Source of the DNA: CAVVAH01 sp963746175
GTDB lineage: Bacteria; Actinomycetota; Actinomycetes; JACCUZ01
NCBI GenBank assembly: GCA_963746175.1
Contig: CAVVAH010000008.1
Span: 186,001-250,000, forward strand
DNA: 64,000 bases
Direction: 5' to 3'
Part shown: positions 8,674-16,611 of the stretch, one piece after another
How the letters are laid out: each line of letters opens with the position of its first letter
Numbering within the stretch: the first letter of the stretch is position 1
The notes under the pieces: generated by a model
What the model was told of the DNA's origin: nothing
Database searches by the model: none
The model's input: only the letters and a program-made list of their open reading frames with translations
Made by a program: the position numbers and the translations under genes

Positions 8674-9603
8674 ATGCGGAGAAGTCGCAGCACCCTGCTC
8701 ACCGCTCTCGCCGTCACCCTCGGTGGGGCGCTCTCGATCACCGCCCCGTCGACCGCGTCCGGTGCCACCGGCGGCGCCGTCGAGACCCACGCCGCGGCCA
8801 CCACCCACGCCTCGGCCGACCAGGTCTCCGACTACTGGACACCGAACCGGATGCGCGACGCCCAGGCGCCGGCGACGCCCTCCGCGGCCGGCGCGTCGTC
8901 CGCGACCGTCGAGCGGGGCACCTCCAAGACGGTCGCGGCCAAGAAGCCGGGCGGGCCCGTTCCCGCCGCCTCGGCCGTCGCCACGACAGGCAAGGTCTTC
9001 TTCACCCTCGGCGGAGTGAACTACGTCTGCTCCGGCACGGCCACGTCCAGCGCCAACCGGGACGTCGTCACCACCGCGGGGCACTGCGTGAACGAGGGAC
9101 CCGGTGCGTTCGCGACGAACTGGGCGTTCGTGCCGGCGTACAGCAACGGGAGCCGCCCGTACGGCACCTGGACCGCCCGCACGCTGGTGACCACCAGCGC
9201 TTGGGCCAACCAGGGCGACATCAACTACGACGGCGGGTTCGCCGTGATGAACACCCTCGACGGCCAGCACCTCACCGACGTCGTCGGCGGACAGGGCATC
9301 GGCTTCAACCTGGCGCGGCACCTCACGTACACCGCCTACGGCTACCCGGCGGCTCCGCCGTTCACCGGCGAGACCCTGCAGTCCTGCTCCGGCACGGCGT
9401 TCGACGACACCTACGGCGGCACGCAGAGCCAGGGCATCCCCTGCAACATGACGGGCGGCTCCAGCGGCGGCGGCTGGATCACGGGCGGTTCGACACTGAA
9501 CTCGGTGAACAGCTTCGGCTACACGTCGGTGAAGAACGTCATGTTCGGGCCGTACTTCGGCTCGCAGATCCAGTCTGCCTACAGCACGGCGTCGACCAGC
9601 TGA
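8674..9603 (+). CDS. Secreted V8/trypsin-like serine protease with pro-region
   Basis: A 309-residue exported protein. The Sec signal peptide (basic MRRSRS, hydrophobic core, cleavage near residue 30) is followed by a pro-region of about 70 residues containing YWTPNRMRDAQ (residues 54-64). The catalytic domain shows TAGHC (His137), a likely Asp in NYDGG (186) and GGSSGGG (Ser264), the trypsin/V8 triad. GGAGG about nine bases before ATG 8674 fixes the start; the frame is open further upstream but without signal-peptide character. It is divergent from dxr and followed by a strong hairpin. Target unknown. Confidence 0.9.
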   Translation: MRRSRSTLLTALAVTLGGALSITAPSTASGATGGAVETHAAATTHASADQVSDYWTPNRMRDAQAPATPSAAGASSATVERGTSKTVAAKKPGGPVPAASAVATTGKVFFTLGGVNYVCSGTATSSANRDVVTTAGHCVNEGPGAFATNWAFVPAYSNGSRPYGTWTARTLVTTSAWANQGDINYDGGFAVMNTLDGQHLTDVVGGQGIGFNLARHLTYTAYGYPAAPPFTGETLQSCSGTAFDDTYGGTQSQGIPCNMTGGSSGGGWITGGSTLNSVNSFGYTSVKNVMFGPYFGSQIQSAYSTASTS

Positions 9604-9812
9604 TGCACCGCGCCGCGTCGTGGCTGCTGCGCCTGCTCCGGGCGCGGCGCCACGGCGCGGACGGGGTGGTCACGCATGACGTGACCACCCCGTCCGCGGA
9701 CGTCGAGGCCTACTGGACCGACGAGCGGCTGCGCCAGGCGCGACCGCGGGAGGTCCGGCGGCCCGTCACACCCGCACCACGGGCTCCGGGCGACGGGCCT
9801 CCGGCAGGCTGA
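9603..9812 (+). CDS. Small ORF carrying a protease pro-region-like motif
   Basis: A 69-codon frame whose ATG overlaps the protease stop (TGATG). Residues 37-46 read YWTDERLRQA, close to YWTPNRMRDA in the protease pro-region, and both are preceded by an acidic/valine stretch. There is no signal peptide, and the N-terminal third is basic and tryptophan/leucine rich. The codons for residues 19-32 form a perfect hairpin. It could be a detached pro-peptide or chaperone remnant, the decayed end of a duplicated protease gene, or chance coding. Its 3' end overlaps the convergent MMPL gene by 47 bp. Confidence 0.4.
   Translation: MHRAASWLLRLLRARRHGADGVVTHDVTTPSADVEAYWTDERLRQARPREVRRPVTPAPRAPGDGPPAG
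9656..9698. terminator. Perfect 19-bp hairpin downstream of the protease
   Basis: Arms 9656-9674 and 9680-9698 are exact reverse complements (CGCGGACGGGGTGGTCACG and its partner) with a 5-nt CATGA loop. There is no T-tract, as is usual for actinobacterial terminators. It sits between the convergent protease and MMPL genes, so a bidirectional terminator or transcript-stabilising stem is the simplest reading. Confidence 0.75.
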
Positions 9813-11976
9813 CGAGGTCGTCGGACTCGCGCAGGCCGTGCCGGGACCAGAACCGTGCCATCGGCGCCGGCGCCCACCAGTTCCAGCGGCCCAGCAGCCG
9901 CATGGTGGCGGGCACCAGCAGCGCGCGCACCACCGTCGCGTCGACGAGGATCGCGATCACCATCCCGACGCCGATCATCTTGATGAAGACGATGCCGGAC
10001 GTCGAGAACGCGCCGATGACCACGACCAGCAGCAGCGCGGCGCTGGTGATGATCCGGCCGGTGCGCTGCAGCCCCGTCGCCACGGCGACCGTGTTGTCGC
10101 CGGTCCGGTCCCACTGCTCCCGGACCCGGGAGAGCAAGAACACCTCGTAGTCCATCGACAGGCCGAACGCCATGGCCAGCATGAGGATCGGCTGGGTCGC
10201 CTCGATCGCGCCCGTGCTCGTGAAGCCCAGCGTCGACGACAGGTGGCCGTCCTGGAAGATCCAGACCAGCGCACCGAACGACGCCGACAGCGACAGCACG
10301 TTCATCGCGACCGCCTTGAGCGGCAGCACGACCGAGCCGAACGCCAGGAACAGCAGCACGAGGGTCACGCCGACCACGAAAAGTCCCATCCAGGGCAACG
10401 TCGCTCCGAGGCTCGCGAGCAGGTCGCGCAGGTCGGCGGCCCGGCCGCCGACGAGCACCTCGGCAGCCGCCGGCCCGGGCGCGTCGCGAACCTCGCCGAC
10501 CAGGTCACGCGCCTCCGACGACAGCCCCTCGAAGCGGTGCCGCACCGAGACCAGGGCGGTGCCGTCCGCCTCGGCGGTCACCTCGGCCGACTCCACGCCC
10601 GGCAGCGCTGTCAGCCGGCCGACGTACGCCTCGAGCTCCGGCTCGTCGACGGTCCCGTCGCGGAAGGTCACGACCGGGTCGATCGACGTCGTGCCGCCGC
10701 CGGGGAAGTCGGTGAGCAGGGTCTCTGACACGACCCGGCTCTCGGACCCGGCGGGCAGCGCGCGGTGGTCGACGCCGCCGAACTCCACGCGGAGGAACGG
10801 CAGGCCGGCGAGGAGCAGCACCGGGACGATGACGGCGACGTAGACGACCGGCCGGCGCATGACGCTGCGGGCCAGCCGGTACCAGGCGCCGTGCGGTGCG
10901 GCGTCCGGGTCGGTCGCCCGGCGGCGCCGCAGGAACGGCACCCGCAACGAGTCGACCTTCGGCCCGAGGACCGCCAGGAGCGCGGGCAGCACGGTCAGCG
11001 CACCCACCATCGCCACGAGGACGGCGGCCATCCCGCCGAAGCCCATCGACCGGAGGAACACCTGCGGGAAGAAGAGCAGCGACGCGAGCGAGATCGCGAC
11101 CGTCAGGCCGGAGAACGCGACGGTGCGTCCCGCGGTGGACATCGTCGCGCGCAGCGCCTGCTCGGTGTCCTTCCCGGACCGGATCTCCTCGCGGAACCGG
11201 CTGACGACGAACAGCGCGTAGTCGATGGCCAGGCCGAGCCCGAGCATCGTGACGATGTTGACGGCGAAGATGGAGACGTCGGTCGTCAGACTGAGGACGC
11301 GCAGCATCGTGAACGCGCCGAGGATCGCGAGGCCTCCGACGGCGAGGGGCAGGGCGGCGGCGGTGAGGCCGCCGAAGATGACGACGAGCAGCACCAGCAC
11401 GACAGGCAGCGAGATCTGCTCGGCCCGGGCGATGTCCTCGCTCACCTGGGACGTGATGTCGCTGCTGATCGCCTCGTCGCCACCGAGCCGTACGTCGAGC
11501 CCCGAGGGGGCGTCGCGCAGCGCCGGCTCGAGCTCGGTGTAGGCGTCCATGCGCGCGTCCTCGTCGTCCCCGCGGAGCTGCACCACGGCGTACGTCGACC
11601 GGCCGTCGGTGGAGACGAGCCGCGAGGCCTCCGCGCCTGCCGTCCAGTACGTCGTCGCCGACGCGACCAGGTCGCGCGGCAGCCCGGCCAGGTGCTGCTC
11701 GACCGCGTCCCGGAACGCCGGGTCGTCGACCACCAGGCCGGCGCCGGCGCTGCGGTCGCGGTAGAGCACGACCACGTCGGCACCGCCCCGCCCGACGCTG
11801 GCCTCGGTGCGCGCCAGGGCCCGGGCCGACTCGCTGCCGGGCGTGTCGAAGCCGCTGCTGATCATCGAGCCGAAGACGCCGGTGCCCCAGGACGCGCCCA
11901 CGGCGAGGAAGACGCCGGCCAGCGCGAGGACCGCGCGGCGGTGGCGGAAGGTGACGTGGCCCAACCGGTCGAACAT
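9766..11976 (-). CDS. MMPL/RND-family transporter
   Basis: A roughly 736-residue membrane protein with two repeats, each a large extracytoplasmic loop followed by five hydrophobic helices, the MMPL layout. The conserved proton-relay-type segments GLGLAIDYALFVVSRFREE (first half) and AFGLSMDYEVFLLSRVREQW (second half) are intact. Relatives export lipids, trehalose mycolates or drugs. I chose ATG 11976 over an upstream ATG because the earlier start would lie inside the divergent operator. It is transcribed away from a TetR gene, so it is probably that repressor's target. Its length is at the short end for MMPL proteins. Confidence 0.88.
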   Translation of the reverse strand: MFDRLGHVTFRHRRAVLALAGVFLAVGASWGTGVFGSMISSGFDTPGSESARALARTEASVGRGGADVVVLYRDRSAGAGLVVDDPAFRDAVEQHLAGLPRDLVASATTYWTAGAEASRLVSTDGRSTYAVVQLRGDDEDARMDAYTELEPALRDAPSGLDVRLGGDEAISSDITSQVSEDIARAEQISLPVVLVLLVVIFGGLTAAALPLAVGGLAILGAFTMLRVLSLTTDVSIFAVNIVTMLGLGLAIDYALFVVSRFREEIRSGKDTEQALRATMSTAGRTVAFSGLTVAISLASLLFFPQVFLRSMGFGGMAAVLVAMVGALTVLPALLAVLGPKVDSLRVPFLRRRRATDPDAAPHGAWYRLARSVMRRPVVYVAVIVPVLLLAGLPFLRVEFGGVDHRALPAGSESRVVSETLLTDFPGGGTTSIDPVVTFRDGTVDEPELEAYVGRLTALPGVESAEVTAEADGTALVSVRHRFEGLSSEARDLVGEVRDAPGPAAAEVLVGGRAADLRDLLASLGATLPWMGLFVVGVTLVLLFLAFGSVVLPLKAVAMNVLSLSASFGALVWIFQDGHLSSTLGFTSTGAIEATQPILMLAMAFGLSMDYEVFLLSRVREQWDRTGDNTVAVATGLQRTGRIITSAALLLVVVIGAFSTSGIVFIKMIGVGMVIAILVDATVVRALLVPATMRLLGRWNWWAPAPMARFWSRHGLRESDDLVSLPEARRPEPVVRV

Positions 11977-11992
11977 GGCGGAGTCCCCTAGT

Positions 11993-12048
11993 CTGTGAAC
12001 GATGGTTGTCTGCGTGAACATTGTTCACTATGCTGACGGCGTTCACAG
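11993..12048. promoter_or_regulatory. Nested TetR-type operator between MMPL and tetR
   Basis: The inner 15-bp palindrome GTGAACATTGTTCAC (12014-12028) is flanked by outer arms CTGTGAAC (11993-12000) and GTTCACAG (12041-12048) that are symmetrical about nearly the same centre. This gives four GTGAAC half-sites in 56 bp between the divergent MMPL and TetR genes, consistent with two repressor dimers or one extended site. Confidence 0.75.
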
Positions 12049-12089
12049 TTGTCAATGATGTTCATCCAGAGTCTTCCCAGGAGGCTGCC

Positions 12090-12831
12090 GTGCCGGTCCG
12101 GCCACCCGCCGCGGCGTCGGAGGCGACCGCTGCGTCGCCGACCCGGCGGTCCCGGCTGCGCGACGCGACGACCGCCGAGATCAAGGCGACGGCGCGGCGG
12201 CTGCTCGTCGCCGACGGCCCGGACTCGCTGACGCTGCGGGCGATCGCCCGCGAGATGGGCATGACGGCACCCGCGCTCTACCGCTACTTCGGCAGCCACG
12301 AGGAGATCGTGGGCGGGCTCTGCCTGGACGTGCTCGCGGAGATCACCACCACCCTGGAGCGAGGCCCGCGACACCGTGGGGACCGACGACCCGATCGGGC
12401 GCCTGATGGCTGCCTGCCGGGGCTTCCGTGACTGGTCGCTCGCGCACCCGCGGGAGTTCCAGCTGCTGTTCGCCAGCCGGGGCGAGGCACCCCGGCCCGG
12501 GCACGAGGAGGTCGACGACGACCTGTCGTTCGGCGCGGTCTTCCTCGGCATCTTCGTGGAGATCTGGCAGGCCGGGCCCTTCGCGGCCCCGGCCGACGAG
12601 GACCTGCCGGACCGCCTGGTCACGCAGCTCAGGACGTTCTCGCGGCACGCCGGGGGCGTCCTGCCGCTCGGCGCGCTGGCGGCCTACCTGTCCGGCTGGG
12701 TCCGGCTCTACGGCGCCGTGACCATCGAGGTCTTCGGTCACCTCGGCTTCGCGCTCAGCGACGCCGAGCCGATGTTCGAGGCGATGCTCGCCGACATGCG
12801 CCGCCAGCTCACGACGCCGCCGGCGGCCTGA
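12090..12831 (+). pseudogene. TetR/AcrR-family regulator with a +1 frameshift
   Basis: The N-terminal part from GTG 12090 (AGGAGG five bases upstream) encodes a TetR DNA-binding domain: LTLRAIAREMGMTAPALYRYF. At about 12360-12370 the frame breaks: the first frame runs through ITTTLE and then into proline/arginine-rich nonsense ending near 12431. The next frame continues with ARDTVGTDDPIGRLMAACRG and a WHG-type ligand domain (DWSLAHPREFQLLF) to 12831. One extra base in GAGCGAGGCC would explain it. Either a real inactivating mutation or an assembly error. An intact protein would be about 246 residues and would bind the adjacent nested operator. Confidence 0.8.
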
Positions 12832-12849
12832 CCCAGGTCAAGGTCCGCG

Positions 12850-13059
12850 GTGATCAGGCCGATCACTCAGACCATGTCCGACTTCGCCCGGCACCAGCCG
12901 GACACGCTGCTGTCCCTGCACGAGGTGGCCCAGATGGCCCGCGTCGACCTGCTCGTCGTCACCGACGCGGTCCGGGACCGCAAGCTGGTGGCCAGCCAGG
13001 TGCGCGGCGACTGGATGGTCGCGGTCGCCGACATGCGCCGCTGGCTCTCCCGCCGCTGA
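12850..13059 (+). CDS. Small HTH (excisionase/MerR-like) DNA-binding protein
   Basis: A protein of 69 residues from GTG 12850, or 61 from ATG 12874. The segment LSLHEVAQMARVDLLVVTDAVRDRKLVASQVRGDWMV has the layout of a winged-helix excisionase/HTH_17 domain, and the closing DMRRWL resembles the last helix of such proteins. It follows the TetR gene by about 20 bp in the same direction. No phage or integrase gene is nearby, so an excisionase role is unlikely; a small transcription factor is more plausible. Confidence 0.65.
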   Translation: MIRPITQTMSDFARHQPDTLLSLHEVAQMARVDLLVVTDAVRDRKLVASQVRGDWMVAVADMRRWLSRR

Positions 13060-13071
13060 CCCGGTCGCCAC

Positions 13072-13695
13072 CTACACGTCCGCGGACTCCCCCGGCGCCA
13101 GCCGGCGGTAGTCCGTGCCGCCCTTCATCTCGACCCAGCGGTCGACACCGGCGGCGCCGATCTCGCTGAGCATCGCGTCGTGCACGGGGAACGCCCGCGC
13201 CGGCGCGACCGCGCGCACGAAGTCCAGCGCCTCGGCCAGCTTCAGCCACGGCGCACTGACCGGGAGCAGCAGGGTGCGGACCTCGGCGTCCGGCACGTGC
13301 ACCGAGTCGCCCGGGTGGTAGACCCCCCCGAGCACGAAGCCGACGTTGGCGCAGCCCGGGAGGCCGTCGTAGATCTCGGCGTGCTCGCCTCCCACGACGC
13401 GCACCTCGAGGCCGGCGACGTCGAACGAGTCGCCCGGCGCGACGGCGTGCACCTCGACGCCGTGGTCCGCGCGCAGCTGTTCCGCCACCGCGGCGTTGGT
13501 GTGCAGCCGCAGGCCTTCGCGGACCAGTGGCACCAGCCGGTCGACGTCCAGGTGGTCGGCGTGCTCGTGGGTGACGAGCACGTCGGTGACGCCGTCGAGG
13601 TCGGCGTCCGGCGAGTACGTGCCGGGGTCCAGGACGACGGACCCGCCGTCGGTGTCGAGACGGACGCAGGCGTGGCCGAACTTCGTCAGTCGCAT
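13072..13695 (-). CDS. Metallo-beta-lactamase-fold hydrolase
   Basis: A 207-residue MBL-fold protein from ATG 13695 (MRLTKFGHACVRLD). The dinuclear metal motif is THEHADHLD, with later metal-ligand-like histidines in GGVYHPGDSVH and FPVHDAML. The opening GHACVRL and the short length resemble the UPF0173/UlaG-like branch rather than true beta-lactamases. It is convergent with the small HTH gene and lies downstream of the ALDH at 13727-15184. Substrate unknown. Confidence 0.8.
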   Translation of the reverse strand: MRLTKFGHACVRLDTDGGSVVLDPGTYSPDADLDGVTDVLVTHEHADHLDVDRLVPLVREGLRLHTNAAVAEQLRADHGVEVHAVAPGDSFDVAGLEVRVVGGEHAEIYDGLPGCANVGFVLGGVYHPGDSVHVPDAEVRTLLLPVSAPWLKLAEALDFVRAVAPARAFPVHDAMLSEIGAAGVDRWVEMKGGTDYRRLAPGESADV

Positions 13696-13726
13696 GTCCT
13701 CGACCCTATGACGGCGGGTCGTCCCG

Positions 13727-15184
13727 TCAGAGGTCGATACCGGTGAGCACCAGCACCCGCTCGTACGTGAGGTCCTCCATCGCGGCGCGCACGCCCTCAC
13801 GTCCGACCCCGGAGTCCTTGGCGCCGCCGTACGGCATCTGGTCGGCCCGGAACGACGGGACGTCGCCGATGACCACGCCGCCGACCTCGAGGTCACGGTG
13901 CGCCCGGAAGGCGACCTGCAGGTCGTGCGTGAAGACCCCGGCCTGCAGGCCGTAGCGGGAGTCGTTGACCAGCGCGAGGCCCGCGTCGACGCCGTCGAAG
14001 GCCTGCACCACGAGCACCGGGCCGAACACCTCCTCGCGGACGACCTTGGCGTCCGCAGGTGCGTCGACCACGACGGTCGGGTCGTACGTCGTGCCGTGCC
14101 GCGTGCCCCCGGTCAGGACGCGCGCGCCGGCGTCGACTGCTTCCTGCACCCAGGCCTCGACGCGGGCGGCCGACGACTCGTCGATGAGCGGCCCGACGAC
14201 CGTGGCGTCGTCGGCCGGGTCTCCGGTGCCGAGACCCTGGACTGCCGCGACCAGCCGCGGCAGGAGTGCGTCGACGAGCGACGAGTCGACGAGCACCCGC
14301 TGCACCGAGATGCAGGACTGGCCGCCCTGGTAGGTGGCGAAGGTCGCGACCCGCGACGCGGCGCGGTCGAGGTCGGTGTCGGAGGACCAGTCGGCGCAGA
14401 CGACGGCAGCGGCGTTCCCGCCGAGCTCGAGGGTCACGTGCTTGTGCGGGACCGCCTGCTGGATCCGCGCCCCGACGCCGGCCGACCCGGTGAACGAGAC
14501 GACCGGCAGCCGGGGGTCGGACACCAGGTCCGGCGCTGAGGAGTCCGGCACGACCACCACCGACACGGCCGACGGGTGCAGGTCGGTCTCGGCGAACAGC
14601 TCGCCGAGCAGCAGCGCCGACAGCGGTGTCTTGGGTGCCGGCTTGAGCAGGATCGGAGCACCGACGGCGACCGCGGGCGCGAGCTTGTGGGCCACCAGGT
14701 TGAGCGGGAAGTTGAAGGGCGAGATGCCCAGCACCGGCCCCCGGGCGAACCGCCGGACCAGCCCGACCCGGCCGTCGGCCCCCGCGTCGGTGTCCAGCCG
14801 CTGCAGCTCGCCCCCGAAGCGGCGGGCCTCCTCCGCGCCCCAGCGGAACGTGGAGACCGCCCGGTCCACCTCGACCCGCGCCCACCTGATCGGCTTGCCG
14901 CTCTCGGCCGTGATGAGCCGGGCGACCTCCTCGGCGCGCTCGGCCAGCCGGGCCGAGACGTGCAGGAGCGCCTCGGCCCGGACGTGCGCGGCCGCGCCGC
15001 CGACCGCCCGCCGCCCGTCGTGGGCTGCCGCGACGGCCCGCTCCACCTGCTCGGGCGTGGCCCAGGCGACCTCGGCCACCGGCACGCCGTCGTACGGGTG
15101 CCGGACCACCAGCCGGTCGCCGGCTGACGACGCGTCCACGGGCAGCCGGACGCCGCCCACCCAGCCGGTCCAGACGTCAGCCAT
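13727..15184 (-). CDS. Aldehyde dehydrogenase (NAD(P)+), GAPN/PhnY-like
   Basis: A 485-residue ALDH. The catalytic Cys is in GGQSCISVQR, the general-base Glu in LELGGN, and the NAD-binding Asn in SPFNFPLN. The Ser/Phe/Asn pattern SPFNFPLNLVAHKLAPA and QSCISVQR place it with the non-phosphorylating glyceraldehyde-3-phosphate, lactaldehyde and phosphonoacetaldehyde group rather than with gabD. It starts 76 bp from the divergent gabT, so it may handle an aldehyde in the same pathway, such as succinate semialdehyde, but the sequence group does not prove that. Confidence 0.85.
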   Translation of the reverse strand: MADVWTGWVGGVRLPVDASSAGDRLVVRHPYDGVPVAEVAWATPEQVERAVAAAHDGRRAVGGAAAHVRAEALLHVSARLAERAEEVARLITAESGKPIRWARVEVDRAVSTFRWGAEEARRFGGELQRLDTDAGADGRVGLVRRFARGPVLGISPFNFPLNLVAHKLAPAVAVGAPILLKPAPKTPLSALLLGELFAETDLHPSAVSVVVVPDSSAPDLVSDPRLPVVSFTGSAGVGARIQQAVPHKHVTLELGGNAAAVVCADWSSDTDLDRAASRVATFATYQGGQSCISVQRVLVDSSLVDALLPRLVAAVQGLGTGDPADDATVVGPLIDESSAARVEAWVQEAVDAGARVLTGGTRHGTTYDPTVVVDAPADAKVVREEVFGPVLVVQAFDGVDAGLALVNDSRYGLQAGVFTHDLQVAFRAHRDLEVGGVVIGDVPSFRADQMPYGGAKDSGVGREGVRAAMEDLTYERVLVLTGIDL

Positions 15185-15260
15185 CCCCGCCACTCCCACT
15201 ACGGATTTCGTCGTTCGGCAGCACTGTTGCGCACGAGGACGTCACAGTACCCTGCCGTCC

Positions 15261-16604
15261 ATGACTGTTTCCGGTGGTCCCAGCCTCCCTCAGGAACGAC
15301 GGCTGGTGACGTCGATCCCGGGTCCGCGCTCCACCGAGCTGTTCGCCCGGCGCGCAGCGGTGGTGGCTCGCGGGGTGGGCACGACGCTCCCGGTCTTCGT
15401 CGACCGCGCCGGTGGCGGCGTGATCGTCGACGTCGACGGCAACTCGCTCATCGACTTCGGCTCCGGCATCGCCGTGACCGGCGTGGGCAACAGCGCCGAC
15501 GCCGTCGTCCGCCGCGTCCAGGAGCAGGTGGCACGGTTCACGCACACCTGCTTCATGGTCACGCCCTACGACGGCTACGTCGACGTGTGCGAGGCGCTGG
15601 ACCGGCTGACGCCCGGCGATCACGAGAAGCGCTCGGCGCTGTTCAACTCCGGCGCCGAGGCGGTGGAGAACGCCGTGAAGATCGCCCGGGCGCACACGAA
15701 GCGGCAGGCGGTCGTCGTGTTCGACCACGGCTACCACGGCCGAACCAACCTGACGATGGCGCTGACGGCCAAGAACATGCCGTACAAGCACTCGTTCGGA
15801 CCGTTCGCGCCCGAGGTCTACCGGGTCCCGATGTCCTACCCGTTCCGGGACCCCGAGGGCATGACCGGTGAGCAGGCGGCGGCTCGTGCGCTCGACCTCG
15901 TCGAGAAGCAGGTCGGCGCCGACAACGTCGCGTGCGTCGTCATCGAGCCGGTGCAGGGCGAGGGCGGCTTCGTCGTCCCCGCCCCGGGCTTCCTCCCGGC
16001 ACTCGCCGCGTGGTGCACCGCCAACGGCGCGGTCTTCGTCGCCGACGAGATCCAGACCGGCTTCGCCCGCACCGGCGACTGGTTCGCCTGCGACCACGAA
16101 GGGGTCGTCCCCGACCTGGTGACGACGGCCAAGGGCATCGCCGGTGGCCTTCCGCTGGCCGCGGTCACCGGGCGCGCGGAGGTCATGGACGCCCCGCACG
16201 TCGGTGGGCTCGGCGGCACCTACGGCGGCAACCCGGTCGCCTGCGCCGCCGCACTGGGCAGCATCGAGACGATGGAGACGCAGGACCTGTGCGCCTCGGC
16301 ACGGCGGATCGGCGGGGTCATGACCGCGCGGCTGCGCGAGCTCGCGTCGACGTACGACGTGATCGGCGACGTCCGCGGCCGCGGCGCCATGGTCGCGATC
16401 GAGCTGACCCGACCCGGCACCCGCGAGCCGGACGCCGCCACGACGGCCGCCGTCGCGCAGGCCTGCCACGCCGACGGTCTGGTCGTGCTCACCTGCGGCA
16501 CCTACGGCAACGTGCTGCGGTTGCTGCCGCCCCTCGTGATGCCCGAGCCGCTGCTCGACGAGGGGCTCGGTGTCCTCGAGAAGGCCTTCGCGTCGATCGG
16601 CTGA
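15261..16604 (+). CDS. gabT: 4-aminobutyrate aminotransferase
   Basis: A 447-residue class III PLP aminotransferase transferring the amino group of GABA to 2-oxoglutarate, giving succinate semialdehyde. Diagnostic segments are FNSGAEAVENAVKIARAHTKR, the Asp loop DEIQTGFARTGDWFA, and the PLP lysine in TTAKGIAGGLPLAAVTG. The length and motifs agree with actinobacterial GabT. The frame is open far upstream through the antisense ALDH, but ATG 15261 gives the standard N-terminus. It is divergent from an ALDH and followed after 7 bp by the amidohydrolase, so these probably form one unit. It would finish the putrescine-to-succinate route of cluster B. Confidence 0.92.
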   Translation: MTVSGGPSLPQERRLVTSIPGPRSTELFARRAAVVARGVGTTLPVFVDRAGGGVIVDVDGNSLIDFGSGIAVTGVGNSADAVVRRVQEQVARFTHTCFMVTPYDGYVDVCEALDRLTPGDHEKRSALFNSGAEAVENAVKIARAHTKRQAVVVFDHGYHGRTNLTMALTAKNMPYKHSFGPFAPEVYRVPMSYPFRDPEGMTGEQAAARALDLVEKQVGADNVACVVIEPVQGEGGFVVPAPGFLPALAAWCTANGAVFVADEIQTGFARTGDWFACDHEGVVPDLVTTAKGIAGGLPLAAVTGRAEVMDAPHVGGLGGTYGGNPVACAAALGSIETMETQDLCASARRIGGVMTARLRELASTYDVIGDVRGRGAMVAIELTRPGTREPDAATTAAVAQACHADGLVVLTCGTYGNVLRLLPPLVMPEPLLDEGLGVLEKAFASIG

Positions 16605-16611
16605 CGGCGAG

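Noticed and set aside
12850..13059. Excisionase of a prophage or integrative element.
   Set aside because: No integrase, attachment repeats or phage genes lie nearby.
15185..15260. TACGGATTTCGTCG between the ALDH and gabT as a possible third Lrp-type box.
   Set aside because: Only a short ACGGA(A/T)T core is shared with the two good copies; it could easily arise by chance.
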